Shown: positions 1 through 9,427 of the stretch, piece by piece
How positions within the stretch are numbered: position 1 is the stretch's first letter
Layout of the letters: each line of letters starts with the position of its first letter
NCBI GenBank assembly: GCA_951812585.1
Contig: OX638318.1
Location: 2,850,380 to 2,914,379 of the forward strand
Origin: Rhodothermales bacterium
Lineage (GTDB): Bacteria; Bacteroidota; Rhodothermia; Rhodothermales; Bin80
Direction of reading: 5' to 3'
Length of the DNA: 64,000 nt
Notes under the pieces: model-generated
Seen by the model: only the letters and a program-made list of their open reading frames with translations
What the model was told of the DNA's origin: nothing
The model's database searches: none
Position numbers and translations under genes: made by a program

Positions 1-1104
1 GGCAACACTGGGCGCGCTAAGGTGACAATCACCTCAAATCACGGCGAAAACCTGGCTTTCAGGGCCATTTGTGCCCAAATCGGCCCAAAAACGACTAAAA
101 AAGGTGTCAAAATGGGCCTACTGACTGCGCCGCGAGGGTGAGGCTGCGCCCGACTACTATGAAGTTCAGATTAGAATCGCCGCCTTGATCATCATACGTA
201 AATTCCATTACAACAAAAGCCCCATGGGCTTGGCCTCGCTTAGGATCGCCGATCCTGCGAGCAAGATGGAAGCGGGGCGTACTGCCAAGGGGCGAATACC
301 CAGCAATACCGCGAATCCACAGACAGGTCCGACCCCCTGCCCCGAGCATGTCCCGGCACATGGCGTCTATGACAGCCTGCGCCGTCGGGTGTTTCCTGTC
401 TATGTTGGGCGCACGTGCAGAGGAGTTCAGGTCTGAGGAGGAGATTGCTCAGACGTATCAGTTCTCCCGGACAACAAAGTTCTCGCGTGCTGCGCACAGG
501 TACATTATCATTCTGGGACTAATCTTTGTAGGGTTATGGCGTGTGGTGCAGGTTGGCAATCCCACAGCATGCAGGCCCACGCTAGGTGACCGAGACCAAG
601 TCGGAGGGACGAAATGCGTCGGAATACGCCCTAGATCACATCTTTACGTGGCCAACCAACTGCTGAGAGAGCCGTTTGCGCTGCGTGCAAACACGGACTA
701 TGGGTTTCAGGGTAGGGTCCACTTTTTTCAACAGCGCTTGATTAAGGGGCATTGTATTGCTTAACATTACAGGCCAGCGTGGTCGTACCGATCTATCCAG
801 CAGAATAACCGGCAGGTTTACAATTGGCTTTTACGTTGTTGGTGTAGGACTTCTTCTCCTCGCGGGGAAGGCTTGGTACGGTGCGACGAAAAGTGCCGCT
901 GCGAGGTGTGCGGGGAGTTTTGCGGTTGCAGCGACGACGAGTAGCGTACAATGGAGGGTTATCTCTTCCGGTCGGCCCTAACTGGGGTCACGCCCGTTGC
1001 GGTCAAGTGGCTGAGTCGGTCCGTTATCTTCTTAAGTCGTTGATCTGGAGTAACCGCTGCATTGTGCCCGGCTGCAGTGCTGGCTTTTTCGCGGCTGGTA
1101 TCTG
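1..1104. other. Left segment of island unit, no supported gene
   Basis: Several short open frames exist on both strands but none resembles a known family. The longest plus-strand frame (348-764) changes length between copies because of indels in C-runs and T-runs, which argues against coding constraint. In copies 2 and 3 a 26-codon frame just upstream (6730-6810 in copy 2) resembles the start of MNT-type nucleotidyltransferases, but this is too short to call. I see no clear mobile-element ends. Confidence 0.6.
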
Positions 1105-1569
1105 ATGCCGCTCTTCGGTCCACAAAGATATACATGTATAGACGAAACGGACGGAACCGGACGACTCACCGTGCACCGATCCAAGACCGACCAGGAAGGC
1201 GCCGGCGCCGTGCTCTACCTCGGCGCGCCCACTATGCAGCGCGTGCAGGCCTGGCTTACCCGTGCAGGCATTGGTGCTGGACCCGTGTTCCGATCGGTCC
1301 GCAAGGCCGGCAGCGCTATCGGCCCCCGACTCACCGCCCGTAGCGTATCGCGCATCATCCAGCGTGTCGCCGAGCCGCTGAGTATCACCGGGCGCGTCAG
1401 CTCACACTCGTTCCGGGTGGGCTCTGCGCAGTCGCTCGTTAAACGCGGCGCCACACTCACAGAGACACAACTCGCAGGCCGGTGGAAGTCACCACGCATG
1501 CCCGCCCACTATGCCCGCGGCCAGCTCGCAGGACGCGGCGCCATGGCCCGGTTGCGCTACGGAGCGTAA
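1105..1569 (+). pseudogene. Tyrosine recombinase/integrase, C-terminal fragment
   Basis: The frame encodes the C-terminal catalytic part of a phage-integrase-family recombinase. Visible features are a DGTGRLTV..RSKTDQEG strand pair, the HSFRVGSAQ segment carrying the HxxR box, and AGRWKSPRMPAHYAR carrying the W/H position and the candidate nucleophilic Tyr. The core-binding domain and the first catalytic Arg are missing upstream. Homology begins at about 1141, exactly where copies 2 and 3 diverge from copy 1, so residues before that are probably fortuitous. The fragment exists only in copy 1. It is probably non-functional, but it marks the island as having been mobile. Confidence 0.8.
1129..1140. 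repeat. 12-bp palindrome at a copy-specific breakpoint
   Basis: TATACATGTATA is a perfect palindrome, repeated at 7917-7928 and 12290-12301. In copy 1 it is followed by the recombinase fragment. In copies 2 and 3 it is followed directly by the CATG that contains the start codon of the beta-propeller gene. Confidence 0.8.
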
Positions 1570-1824
1570 ATCCGCGTCAGGACGCGCATAGACGCACTGT
1601 GCTGCCGCTGTGCACACAACATGGGCTAGTAGCTATCACCCACGTACAGAACGCACACAGCGCCTTGTCAGGGCTATTATGCGCGCAGCGGGAATCTAGG
1701 CGCTCTATGCGCCCGCATTTGGTCTGATCTGAAATTCAGAAAATGGTCTGGGCTGTTGTATATTGGCTTATCGTGCCGAGGCCGGATACAAGGGCCGCGG
1801 TCTCCATTAACTCACACACCTAGC

Positions 1825-2130
1825 ATGTCATGTAAACGTATTCTACTTATCTCGATGGCAATAGCGTCACTCAGCCTACCAAAGCGGTTGTTTCTCATCG
1901 GCATCCTTGCCGTGCTGGGGTACTTTGCTGGCGCGATGCTCAACCCAGTTGTATCGTTTGCCGATGAATCGCATTGCGACAACAACGTGTGCGAAAGGCT
2001 CAACCCTGGCCACCCAGATCATTTCTGCCTGCCTGGAAAGGTAGAAATGGAGCAAAATTGCACGGCCTACAAGACGAGCAATCCAGAGGATGGTCCTCAT
2101 TATCATTGCAAGATCGATTATGACTGTTAG
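1825..2130 (+). CDS. Small secreted six-cysteine protein
   Basis: From the ATG at 1825 (101 aa), the protein has a basic N-terminus and a hydrophobic segment (about residues 19-40, KRLFLIGILAVLGYFAGAML) that should act as signal peptide or anchor. A short polar mature part follows with six cysteines spaced CX4C, X11, X10, X15, X5, the last being the C-terminal residue. The composition suggests disulfides or metal binding outside the cytoplasm. I do not recognise a family. Bacteroides NVEALA-type peptides are also short, cysteine-containing and encoded beside 6-bladed propeller proteins, but homology is not shown. The next gene starts at 2120 inside this gene, suggesting translational coupling. 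An ATG at 1855 is an alternative start. Confidence 0.6.
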   Translation: MSCKRILLISMAIASLSLPKRLFLIGILAVLGYFAGAMLNPVVSFADESHCDNNVCERLNPGHPDHFCLPGKVEMEQNCTAYKTSNPEDGPHYHCKIDYDC

Positions 2131-3301
2131 CACCTTGTTGAGAGCACAGGCAGGGGAAAGTAAAGCCATACCTGGTCGTTGGCGCACGGCACTGCTGGTA
2201 GTGGTCCTGAGCATTGCAGCCTGTTGGGGGGGGGGCGATAGGAGTGTTACGTTTCACCCGACCGACGACAAGATTCCGGTAATCACTGATCCCAAGTTCG
2301 TGCTTCACGAGCAGGGGACCGCAGCGCCATGGGTGGACTTCACCGCCATGCAGAGGCAAGTCATCGGAGTTGAGGAAGGAGCTCATCATGAAATGATTGG
2401 CTTGCTAGCAGACTTGGCTATCGTCCCTGGAACACTTATAGTGTATGCGGACTTCCTGCACCAGGAAGTCCGCACTTACGACCGCCGAGGCAACTTCGTG
2501 GGAATTATTGGAACAGATGGCCAAGGGCCGGGAGAATTCACCCGACCCAGGAAGGTAGAGATTGCTGATGACGGGGAGCTGATCATTGTAGGGGATCTGG
2601 AATCCCGGATTCAACTGTTCCGGCGCCAAGACTCAACCTATGTGCTACAGCACTCCTTCCGGGTATCGACACCTTTCGGGGGTATCTGTGTGATGGATAG
2701 GCATTTATACACAATTGGTTACTCGGGAGATTTGGACGGGGTCATTCACAAATACACCCTTGAGGGGGCGTATGTGACCTCGTTTGGAGCGCCCTACAAG
2801 ACATCTACGTGGGGAGTGGCAGACTGGATTTCGGGCCGTGGAAGTCTGCAGTGCAATAAGAAGCATCGCGTAATCGCTTATACCAATCCATATTTTCCCA
2901 TTCTTACCGGATACTCGGAAAGTGGAGACATGGTCTGGCGTGTCAAGTTTCCCGATGCCAGACTTGTGCGGGTCCAGGTGTCCAAGACAGCCAACGGAGC
3001 GCCTTCCGTCACAGAGGCAACTCATGAGATAGGCGATTCAAGAAGTTTCCAGGTCCTCTCGTCCGCAGAATCGGATGCACTCATTGTGAAGTATTACACC
3101 TACGATATTAACAAGACAAGCAAGTGGCATTTGTTTCGCGTGGATGCGTCATCTGGGGAAGGCGCGTATCTGGGTTGGCATGCGGGGTGGCATGCTAACG
3201 TTAAACTGCCAGTCCTGACTGCACTGGATGCGGAGCGCCTATATGCGCAGGTGATTGAGCCGTACCCTCAGATTGGAATCTATCAGCGGCAGGACCAATG
3301 A
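2120..3301 (+). CDS. 6-bladed beta-propeller lipoprotein
   Basis: From the ATG at 2120, which overlaps the stop of the preceding peptide gene, the product is 393 aa. A hydrophobic signal ends in a lipobox-like LSIAAC. The body contains the hallmark of the Bacteroidota 6-bladed propeller family: a YDRRGNFVGIIG strand followed by GQGPGEFTRP, then repeats of the type IADDGELIIVGDLESRIQLF. The family is NHL-like and extracytoplasmic; its ligands are generally unknown. The protein is distinct in sequence from the propeller at 3558. The upstream overlap and a 4-nt ATGA overlap with the downstream gene make a compact operon of peptide, propeller and thioredoxin-like protein. Confidence 0.8.
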   Translation: MTVSTLLRAQAGESKAIPGRWRTALLVVVLSIAACWGGGDRSVTFHPTDDKIPVITDPKFVLHEQGTAAPWVDFTAMQRQVIGVEEGAHHEMIGLLADLAIVPGTLIVYADFLHQEVRTYDRRGNFVGIIGTDGQGPGEFTRPRKVEIADDGELIIVGDLESRIQLFRRQDSTYVLQHSFRVSTPFGGICVMDRHLYTIGYSGDLDGVIHKYTLEGAYVTSFGAPYKTSTWGVADWISGRGSLQCNKKHRVIAYTNPYFPILTGYSESGDMVWRVKFPDARLVRVQVSKTANGAPSVTEATHEIGDSRSFQVLSSAESDALIVKYYTYDINKTSKWHLFRVDASSGEGAYLGWHAGWHANVKLPVLTALDAERLYAQVIEPYPQIGIYQRQDQ

Positions 3302-3561
3302 CGCTTACATCGACGCTCCGACGCAGGCATGGCTGGTTCTTAGCCACCGTTTTTATCATGGTTTCCTGCTTCGGCCTTGGCATGATTGACATTCTGCCGA
3401 CTCCCTCGGTGGAAATCCACTGGCCTGAGAGCGCTGCCGCGAACGCAGACCGTTACATACCTTCCTACACTCTCCAGCAAGGGCAGGAAGTCATGTTGGT
3501 GTATATCGGATCATCGTCATGTGGAGTCGGTGTATCTGTAGATTGGGATACAGACCCATGA
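3298..3561 (+). pseudogene. Truncated thioredoxin-like secreted protein
   Basis: The 87-aa frame has an N-terminal hydrophobic segment (GWFLATVFIMVSCFGLGMI), a stretch of mature protein, then VMLVYIGSSSCG. This resembles the beta-strand and active-site start of membrane-tethered thioredoxin-fold proteins (FGSSSCGxC). The frame ends only about 12 residues later, so most of the fold is absent and the second active-site Cys is not present at the expected place. It begins by ATGA overlap with the propeller gene and its stop overlaps the ATG of the next propeller at 3558. I infer a gene shortened when the two modules were joined; a genuine tiny protein is the less likely alternative. Confidence 0.5.
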
Positions 3562-4718
3562 ACCATCATTTAGATTTGCGGCGATTCCTTGTCGCGCTGG
3601 CTTTAGTGCCTTGCATCCTGGCCCCGGCCTCGGCCCAGGAGCTGTCCTTCACGCTCGTAGAGCAGTTGGTCTTAGGGGATGACGAGGAGGCGCCCGCCGA
3701 ATACCTCCTCACTTTTCCCGAGCGGGTCCGGACGGACTCGAAGGGCCGGATCTATGTGAAGGATCGAAGGCGGGCGGACGTTCGCGTATTCGATGCAAGC
3801 GGGCAGTACGTCACCACGATCGGAAGCAGAGGCGAAGGCCCGGGGGAAATGCAGCGCATCGCAGGTATACACGTTGATGGCCAGGATCGGCTGACGGTGT
3901 CCGATCAAATGCTCGCACGGTTCACGATCTTCACGGATCTTGGCAATAGCCACGAAACAAAAGCCTTCGAGGTAGAGCGGACCATCTATCCAAGTCCAAT
4001 CCTATCACTTGGAGATTCCTTTGTACTCAAGTACATGGAATTTATAGACGATCCTGCTGGGAAACGCTCGGTGCTGCATCTGCACGACACCGAGTTGAAC
4101 TGGCTCGGGTCGTTTGCGCAGCTGGGGAACCTGTTTAACCTTGACATACCCTTCCAGAGGCATCGGTCCCGTAGCCGAGATGGATTAAAGGTCGCAACGA
4201 ACGGGTCGGATACGGTAGTCTTGGCCCATCGGGTTTACGGTGGATACGTCTACCGATACACACGCTCGAATGACACCTGGGTAATGGACAAGCTGAAAGG
4301 CGGACCAGCTCCCGAAAGACCATATATCCTCGTTAGCGAGCGCGACTTTGAGGCGAACCTGGATTATCGCAGATCGGCTATTTTGGGTTCATCACCGGAG
4401 GGGATCTTCCGTGCGAAAATCTTGAACTGGAGTCTGGGCGTCGTAATTCTGGCCAATGGCGAGATTGTCCACTTTACGAAGCAGACCCCGCTCGGTGACA
4501 CTGGATATACCAGCGCGGAAATGTTCAGCCAAGACGGCACCCTTGTGGGGTATGGGCCGCTGCAGTTAGATGATCCCGAGTTGGATGGCAACAAGAGGGT
4601 CAAGATCTCCATTTCCATCCTGTGGCAAGATGCGGCAGGCCGCATCTACCTTCGGCGGGAAAATGAAAGTGGCTTCTATGTTCTCAGTGTTGCCGAGCTA
4701 GTGGTCCGCCCGTTATGA
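3558..4718 (+). CDS. Secreted 6-bladed beta-propeller protein, copy 1
   Basis: The product is 386 aa. The signal peptide MNHHLDLRRFLVALALVPCI..APASAQ ends in a type I site before ELSFTL. Propeller-type repeats follow: RTDSKGRIYVKD, VRVFDASGQYVTTIGSRGEGPGEM (the GxGPGE hallmark), HVDGQDRLTVSD. The C-terminus retains AAGRIYLRRENESGFYVLSV. No catalytic residues can be named; this family is extracytoplasmic and its ligands are unknown. The ATG at 3558 is supported because it is the only part shared with the shorter frames of copies 2 and 3. Copy 1 differs from them by A for D and T for I in the GEGPGEM blade. Confidence 0.85.
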   Translation: MNHHLDLRRFLVALALVPCILAPASAQELSFTLVEQLVLGDDEEAPAEYLLTFPERVRTDSKGRIYVKDRRRADVRVFDASGQYVTTIGSRGEGPGEMQRIAGIHVDGQDRLTVSDQMLARFTIFTDLGNSHETKAFEVERTIYPSPILSLGDSFVLKYMEFIDDPAGKRSVLHLHDTELNWLGSFAQLGNLFNLDIPFQRHRSRSRDGLKVATNGSDTVVLAHRVYGGYVYRYTRSNDTWVMDKLKGGPAPERPYILVSERDFEANLDYRRSAILGSSPEGIFRAKILNWSLGVVILANGEIVHFTKQTPLGDTGYTSAEMFSQDGTLVGYGPLQLDDPELDGNKRVKISISILWQDAAGRIYLRRENESGFYVLSVAELVVRPL

Positions 4719-5055
4719 ACCGTGCGGAGTACGAAGTACACGAAGGGCACGGATGCAGGCGGCCAGGCCCTCCAGGAAGAGCTCCTGGCACAGGAGGGTG
4801 CCGTCAGTCTCGCACCGCACCAGCAGGGCCTGCTCATCGAACTGGGGACGCAGCACGCTGGCCACTGCGGACGTGCCGCCACCATGCGGCAACAGGGAAT
4901 CAGGCATAGCCACAGTATGTACGACGCCCTGGCAAGTGAGCCGGCACTGTAAGGATTAGCCCGACCCAAGGCGGTGCAGGCTCTCGCACGCGTCCGCGTG
5001 CGAGCGCCAATAACTCCATTTTGCGCGGCTGGATAGTGCCTTTTTTTATGGCTGT
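4719..5055. other. Spacer between propeller gene and methyltransferase remnant
   Basis: No supported gene is present. A 66-codon minus-strand frame (4713-4913) is kept identical in all copies but I recognise nothing in it. A perfect 10-bp inverted repeat lies at 4983-5004 and a run of seven Ts at about 5041-5047. Confidence 0.5.
4983..5004. terminator. Perfect 10-bp hairpin
   Basis: CTCGCACGCG, TC, CGCGTGCGAG forms a perfect stem, repeated at 9355-9376 and 13728-13749. It lies about 265 nt past the propeller stop and could end propeller transcription. The T-run is about 40 nt further on, so it is not a standard intrinsic terminator. Confidence 0.4.
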
Positions 5056-5405
5056 TCAGAATGAACGGCACGGCCCATCGCGTGGGGTAGCCGGGTCATT
5101 TTTTGGGTCCTCGGCGGCGGATCGATCGTCGGTGCTGCCTTGCCGACGCTGCTTGCTGAAGAGTTGACACGGTGTGCATCCCGCCAGCAGGAGTTCCGGG
5201 CTCGGCGTGGTCCCTGCCAGGCGGCGGATGTCGTGATCCGCTACGAAGCGGCGATCGGCAGCCACGAACCGCGTTTCAGGGTTGTTTCGGCGATAGGTTT
5301 CCGCCGTGGTCGGATCAGCGTCTATTCCGGCCATCACACCCCACCTGGCCCGGCGCAATCCTCGCGTCAGTCCCTTGCGCCGCAAAACAGGTCGCGTACC
5401 TTCAT
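5056..5405 (-). pseudogene. DNA cytosine-C5 methyltransferase fragment, copy 1
   Basis: Read from an ATG at 5405, the frame starts MKVRDLFCGA (motif I of C5 methyltransferases, normally DLFCGxGG). It then shifts frame, and the neighbouring frame continues GLTRGLRRARWGVMAGIDADPTTAETYRRNNP. Later comes GCTPCQLFSKQRR, the motif IV loop with the catalytic Pro-Cys dipeptide. Homology ends at about STDDRSA, so the target-recognition and C-terminal motifs are missing. The same frameshift is in all three copies, so the lesion predates amplification. This is a dead remnant of a restriction-modification gene. Confidence 0.75.
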
Positions 5406-5685
5406 GTTTGACATTATCGGAAATCATTTAGGTCCCGAAACACGGACATGAACGAGGGGCAGGACACCCTGCACGCCGCCTGACATCACCGCGCATAAAC
5501 AAGGGTGGAACCTGCCTCAGAATCGCCGCAAATGGCGCTCGATTACATTCAGGTACGGTCAGGGGCGATTCCGGAGACCTTTTCCTGATTACCTGGCGGA
5601 AACTGGAGCCGTCGGTGCACGCTTTAGGCGGCAATAACAAGTGGGTGTTCATGGCTGGGTTGGGTTAGTGACCGGGGATGTTCAA
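5406..5685. other. Gap between methyltransferase and mlaF remnants
   Basis: No gene is supported here. The short minus-strand frame 5428-5652 has no recognisable features. The same segment recurs at 9778-10057 and 14151-14430. Confidence 0.5.
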
Positions 5686-5938
5686 TTATCTCTCCCCGCT
5701 GGTCACATCAAGTTGGTCAGCCAGGCCTTTGATCAGGTTATTGATCGTGGTTGAGGTATGCGGGTCGAGTCCACTGGTCGGTTCGTCGTAGAGGATGTAG
5801 CGCGGTTCCAGGGCGACGGCGCGCGCAAGCGCCACGCGCTTGATCATTCCGCCCGAAAGCTCGGAAGGTCGCTTCGTACCCACATCAGACAGGTTAACCA
5901 GGTCCAGGCATCGGAGCACGCGATCGCGGACCTGCTGC
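5686..5938 (-). pseudogene. mlaF remnant (C-terminal part), copy 1
   Basis: This segment encodes the signature (LSGGMIKRVALARA) and Walker B (YILYDEPTSGLD) region of the MlaF-type ABC ATPase. The N-terminal half is removed by the 501-bp deletion that joins it to mlaE at 5938/5939, and the 3' end is missing as in every copy. It cannot form an ATPase. Confidence 0.85.
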
Positions 5939-6547
5939 CACGAAGGACTTGATCAGCCCGAACATGGGCCCAAAGACCAGATAGTTTTCGCGGGCGCCGC
6001 GAATAAACTCGCCTGTGCTGACCACATCGGTGGCCACCGCGGCTGCCAGGCCGCCGCCCACGCCGACCAGCACGGCGGTAACGTATAGCACGGGAAACAT
6101 TATTATACCGGCCATGATCCGTGGTACGATCAGGTAGCCGATGGAGTTAAGTCCCATTGCTTCCAAGGCGTCTATCTGCTCAGTGACGCGCATGGTACCC
6201 AGCTCGGCTGCAATGCGGGCACCCACACGTCCTGCGAGGATAAACCCGGTGACGATGGCACCAAGCTCAAGAATCAGCGAGGGCACGACGACCGCGCCGA
6301 TGACCGACGGTGGGATGAAAGGCGAAACAAGCTGGTATGCGGTCTGCACGGTGGTGACAGCACCGGAGAAGGCGGCGGCGAGTGCCACTATAGGGATGGA
6401 GTCGATCCCTACGCGTCCGCACTGGACAATCAGATTCTTGCGGTAGACACTGAAATGGCCGAGTGACGTGAACCCTTTGGACAACAGCAGTGCATATCGC
6501 CCAAGGCTGTATAGTGGCCGAATCAGCCGCTGCTCCAATGCAGCCAT
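5939..6547 (-). pseudogene. mlaE remnant (5' part), copy 1
   Basis: This contains the start of the MlaE-type permease (MAALEQRLIRPLYSLGRYAL) through about residue 203 (GLIKSFV). It is then fused out of frame to mlaF at a deletion, giving a 14-residue missense tail to a stop at 5894. The last transmembrane segment of the permease is lost. It is identical in protein sequence to the intact gene at 15032-15793 up to the break. Confidence 0.85.
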
Positions 6548-7929
6548 ACTGTGCTTTTATCGTGCCGGGTTCAATGGTTTAGGGTGCCCGTTGTTTCGTG
6601 CATCAGGCGGGCGAGCCAGGCGCGGCTCCGTTTGTGATTGCCGCATCCCCACAGTCCGTCATGGCTAGGCCTCCCAAGTAGTCATAAATCAGACTTACAC
6701 AATGGCCTTCATAACGTTTGGCTTGCCGTTATGGAGGCGCAGCATCAGATCTTGCGTACGCTTCGGACCTCGGAGCCGGCCTTACTGGCAACACTGGGCG
6801 CGCTAAGGTGACAATCACCTCAAATCACGGCGAAAACCTGGCTTTCAGGGCCATTTGTGCCCAAATCGGCCCAAAAACGACTAAAAAAGGTGTCAAAATG
6901 GGCCTACTGACTGCGCCGCGAGGGTGAGGCTGCGCCCGACTACTATGAAGTTCAGATTAGAATCGCCGCCTTGATCATCATACGTAAATTCCATTACAAC
7001 AAAAGCCCCATGGGCTTGGCCTCGCTTAGGATCGCCGATCCTGCGAGCAAGATGGAAGCGGGGCGTACTGCCAAGGGGCGAATACCCAGCAATACCGCGA
7101 ATCCACAGACAGGTCCGACCCCCTGCCCCGAGCATGTCCCGGCACATGGCGTCTATGACAGCCTGCGCCGTCGGGTGTTTCCTGTCTATGTTGGGCGCAC
7201 GTGCAGAGGAGTTCAGGTCTGAGGAGGAGATTGCTCAGACGTATCAGTTCTCCCGGACAACAAAGTTCTCGCGTGCTGCGCACAGGTACATTATCATTCT
7301 GGGACTAATCTTTGTAGGGTTATGGCGTGTGGTGCAGGTTGGCAATCCCACAGCATGCAGGCCCACGCTAGGTGACCGAGACCAAGTCGGAGGGACGAAA
7401 TGCGTCGGAATACGCCCTAGATCACATCTTTACGTGGCCAACCAACTGCTGAGAGAGCCGTTTGTGCTGCGTGCAAACACGGACTATGGGTTTCAGGGTA
7501 GGGTCCATTTTTTTTTCAACAGGACTTGATTAAGGGGCATTGTATTGCTTAACATTACAGGCCAGCGTGGTCGTACCGATCTATCCAGCAGAATAACCGA
7601 CAGGTTTACAATTGGCTTTTACGTTGTTGGTGTAGGACTTCTTCTCCTCGCGGGGAAGGTTTGGTACGGTGCGACGAAAAGTGCCGCTGCGAGGTGCGCG
7701 GGGAGCTTTGCGGTTGCAGCGACGACGAGTAGCGTACAATGGAGGGTTACCTCTTCCGGTCGGCCCTAACTGGGGTCACGCCCGTTGCGGTCAAGTGGCT
7801 GAGCCGGTCCGTTATCTTCTTAAGTCGTTGATCTGGAGCAACCGCTGCATCGTGCCCGGCTGCAGTGCTGGCTTTTTCGCGGCTGGTATCTGATGCCGCT
7901 CTTCGGTCCACAAAGATATACATGTATAC
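6548..7929. other. radA upstream copy, unit junction and left segment of copy 2
   Basis: 6548-6671 repeats the mlaE/radA intergenic DNA and the first 11 nt of radA (ATG at 6661). Seven nt (tcccaag) follow, and then the next unit starts at 6679. 6679-7928 repeats the unrecognised left segment with clustered transitions relative to copy 1. No gene is supported. Confidence 0.7.
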
Positions 7930-9090
7930 ATGAACCATCATTTAGATTTGCGGCGATTCCTTGTCGCGCTGGCTTTAGTGCCTTGCATCCTGGCCCCGGC
8001 CTCGGCCCAGGAGCTGTCCTTCACGCTCGTAGAGCAGTTGGTCTTAGGGGATGACGAGGAGGCGCCCGCCGAATACCTCCTCACTTTTCCCGAGCGGGTC
8101 CGGACGGACTCGAAGGGCCGGATCTATGTGAAGGATCGAAGGCGGGCGGACGTTCGCGTATTCGATGCAAGTGGGCAGTACGTCACCACGATCGGAAGCA
8201 GAGGCGAAGGCCCGGGGGAAATGCAGCGCATTGACGGTATACACGTTGATGGCCAGGATCGGCTGATCGTGTCCGATCAAATGCTCGCACGGTTCACGAT
8301 CTTCACGGATCTTGGCAATAGCCACGAAACAAAAGCCTTCGAGGTAGAGCGGACCATCTATCCAAGTCCAATCCTATCACTTGGAGATTCCTTTGTACTC
8401 AAGTACATGGAATTTATAGACGATCCTGCTGGGAAACGCTCGGTGCTGCATCTGCACGACACCGAGTTGAACTGGCTCGGGTCGTTTGCGCAGCTGGGGA
8501 ACCTGTTTAACCTTGACATACCCTTCCAGAGGCATCGGTCCCGTAGCCGAGATGGATTAAAGGTCGCAACGAACGGGTCGGATACGGTAGTCTTGGCCCA
8601 TCGGGTTTACGGTGGATACGTCTACCGATACACACGCTCGAATGACACCTGGGTAATGGACAAGCTGAAAGGCGGACCAGCTCCCGAAAGACCATATATC
8701 CTCGTTAGCGAGCGCGACTTTGAGGCGAACCTGGATTATCGCAGATCGGCTATTTTGGGTTCATCACCGGAGGGGATCTTCCGTGCGAAAATCTTGAACT
8801 GGAGTCTGGGCGTCGTAATTCTGGCCAATGGCGAGATTGTCCACTTTACGAAGCAGACCCCGCTCGGTGACACTGGATATACCAGCGCGGAAATGTTCAG
8901 CCAAGACGGCACCCTTGTGGGGTATGGGCCGCTGCAGTTAGATGATCCCGAGTTGGATGGCAACAAGAGGGTCAAGATCTCCATTTCCATCCTGTGGCAA
9001 GATGCGGCAGGCCGCATCTACCTTCGGCGGGAAAATGAAAGTGGCTTCTATGTTCTCAGTGTTGCCGAGCTAGTGGTCCGCCCGTTATGA
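7930..9090 (+). CDS. Secreted 6-bladed beta-propeller protein, copy 2
   Basis: The 386-aa product is the same as copy 1 except for two residues in the GEGPGEM blade (RIDGIH for RIAGIH, LIVSD for LTVSD). The gene has a signal peptide and a full set of blades. Upstream sequence is completely different from copy 1: the start codon directly follows the palindrome TATACATGTATA, with no ribosome-binding motif and without the peptide/propeller/thioredoxin genes. Expression of this copy is therefore uncertain. Confidence 0.8.
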   Translation: MNHHLDLRRFLVALALVPCILAPASAQELSFTLVEQLVLGDDEEAPAEYLLTFPERVRTDSKGRIYVKDRRRADVRVFDASGQYVTTIGSRGEGPGEMQRIDGIHVDGQDRLIVSDQMLARFTIFTDLGNSHETKAFEVERTIYPSPILSLGDSFVLKYMEFIDDPAGKRSVLHLHDTELNWLGSFAQLGNLFNLDIPFQRHRSRSRDGLKVATNGSDTVVLAHRVYGGYVYRYTRSNDTWVMDKLKGGPAPERPYILVSERDFEANLDYRRSAILGSSPEGIFRAKILNWSLGVVILANGEIVHFTKQTPLGDTGYTSAEMFSQDGTLVGYGPLQLDDPELDGNKRVKISISILWQDAAGRIYLRRENESGFYVLSVAELVVRPL

Positions 9091-9427
9091 ACCGTGCGGA
9101 GTACGAAGTACACGAAGGGCACGGATGCAGGCGGCCAGGCCCTCCAGGAAGAGCTCCTGGCACAGGAGGGTGCCGTCAGTCTCGCACCGCACCAGCAGGG
9201 CCTGCTCATCGAACTGGGGACGCAGCACGCTGGCCACTGCGGACGTGCCGCCACCATGCGGCAACAGGGAATCAGGCATAGCCACAGTATGTACGACGCC
9301 CTGGCAAGTGAGCCGGCACTGTAAGGATTAGCCCGACCCAAGGCGGTGCAGGCTCTCGCACGCGTCCGCGTGCGAGCGCCAATAACTCCATTTTGCGCGG
9401 CTGGATAGTGCCTTTTTTTATGGCTGT
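9091..9427. other. Spacer, copy 2
   Basis: Same as 4719-5055, including the perfect hairpin at 9355-9376. No gene is supported. Confidence 0.5.

Larger units (their letters stand above)
1..6678. repeat. Tandem island unit, copy 1 (long form, left end outside window)
   Basis: Near-identical DNA recurs at 6679-11050 and 11051-15917, all head to tail. Position 1 matches 6787 and 11159, so this copy is missing its first 108 nt and the array may extend leftwards. It differs from the other copies by 2,416 extra bp (1141-3556) that hold a recombinase fragment, a cysteine-rich peptide, a propeller lipoprotein and a broken thioredoxin-like gene. It ends with the start of radA (ATG at 6661) followed directly by the next unit. 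Confidence 0.95.

Noticed and set aside
348..764. Frame in the left island segment, also longer at 11342-11902
   Set aside because: Its length depends on C-run and T-run indels between copies and nothing in it resembles a known protein; coding constraint is not supported.
1..1104. Possible CRISPR or phage-attachment array in the island
   Set aside because: No regularly spaced repeats with unique spacers are visible; the repetition is at the level of whole 4-kb units.
4713..4913. 66-codon minus-strand frame conserved in all copies
   Set aside because: Conservation follows from the duplication itself, and no domain, start signal or homology can be recognised.
5428..5652. 74-codon minus-strand frame upstream of the methyltransferase remnant
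   Set aside because: Low-complexity composition and no recognisable motif.
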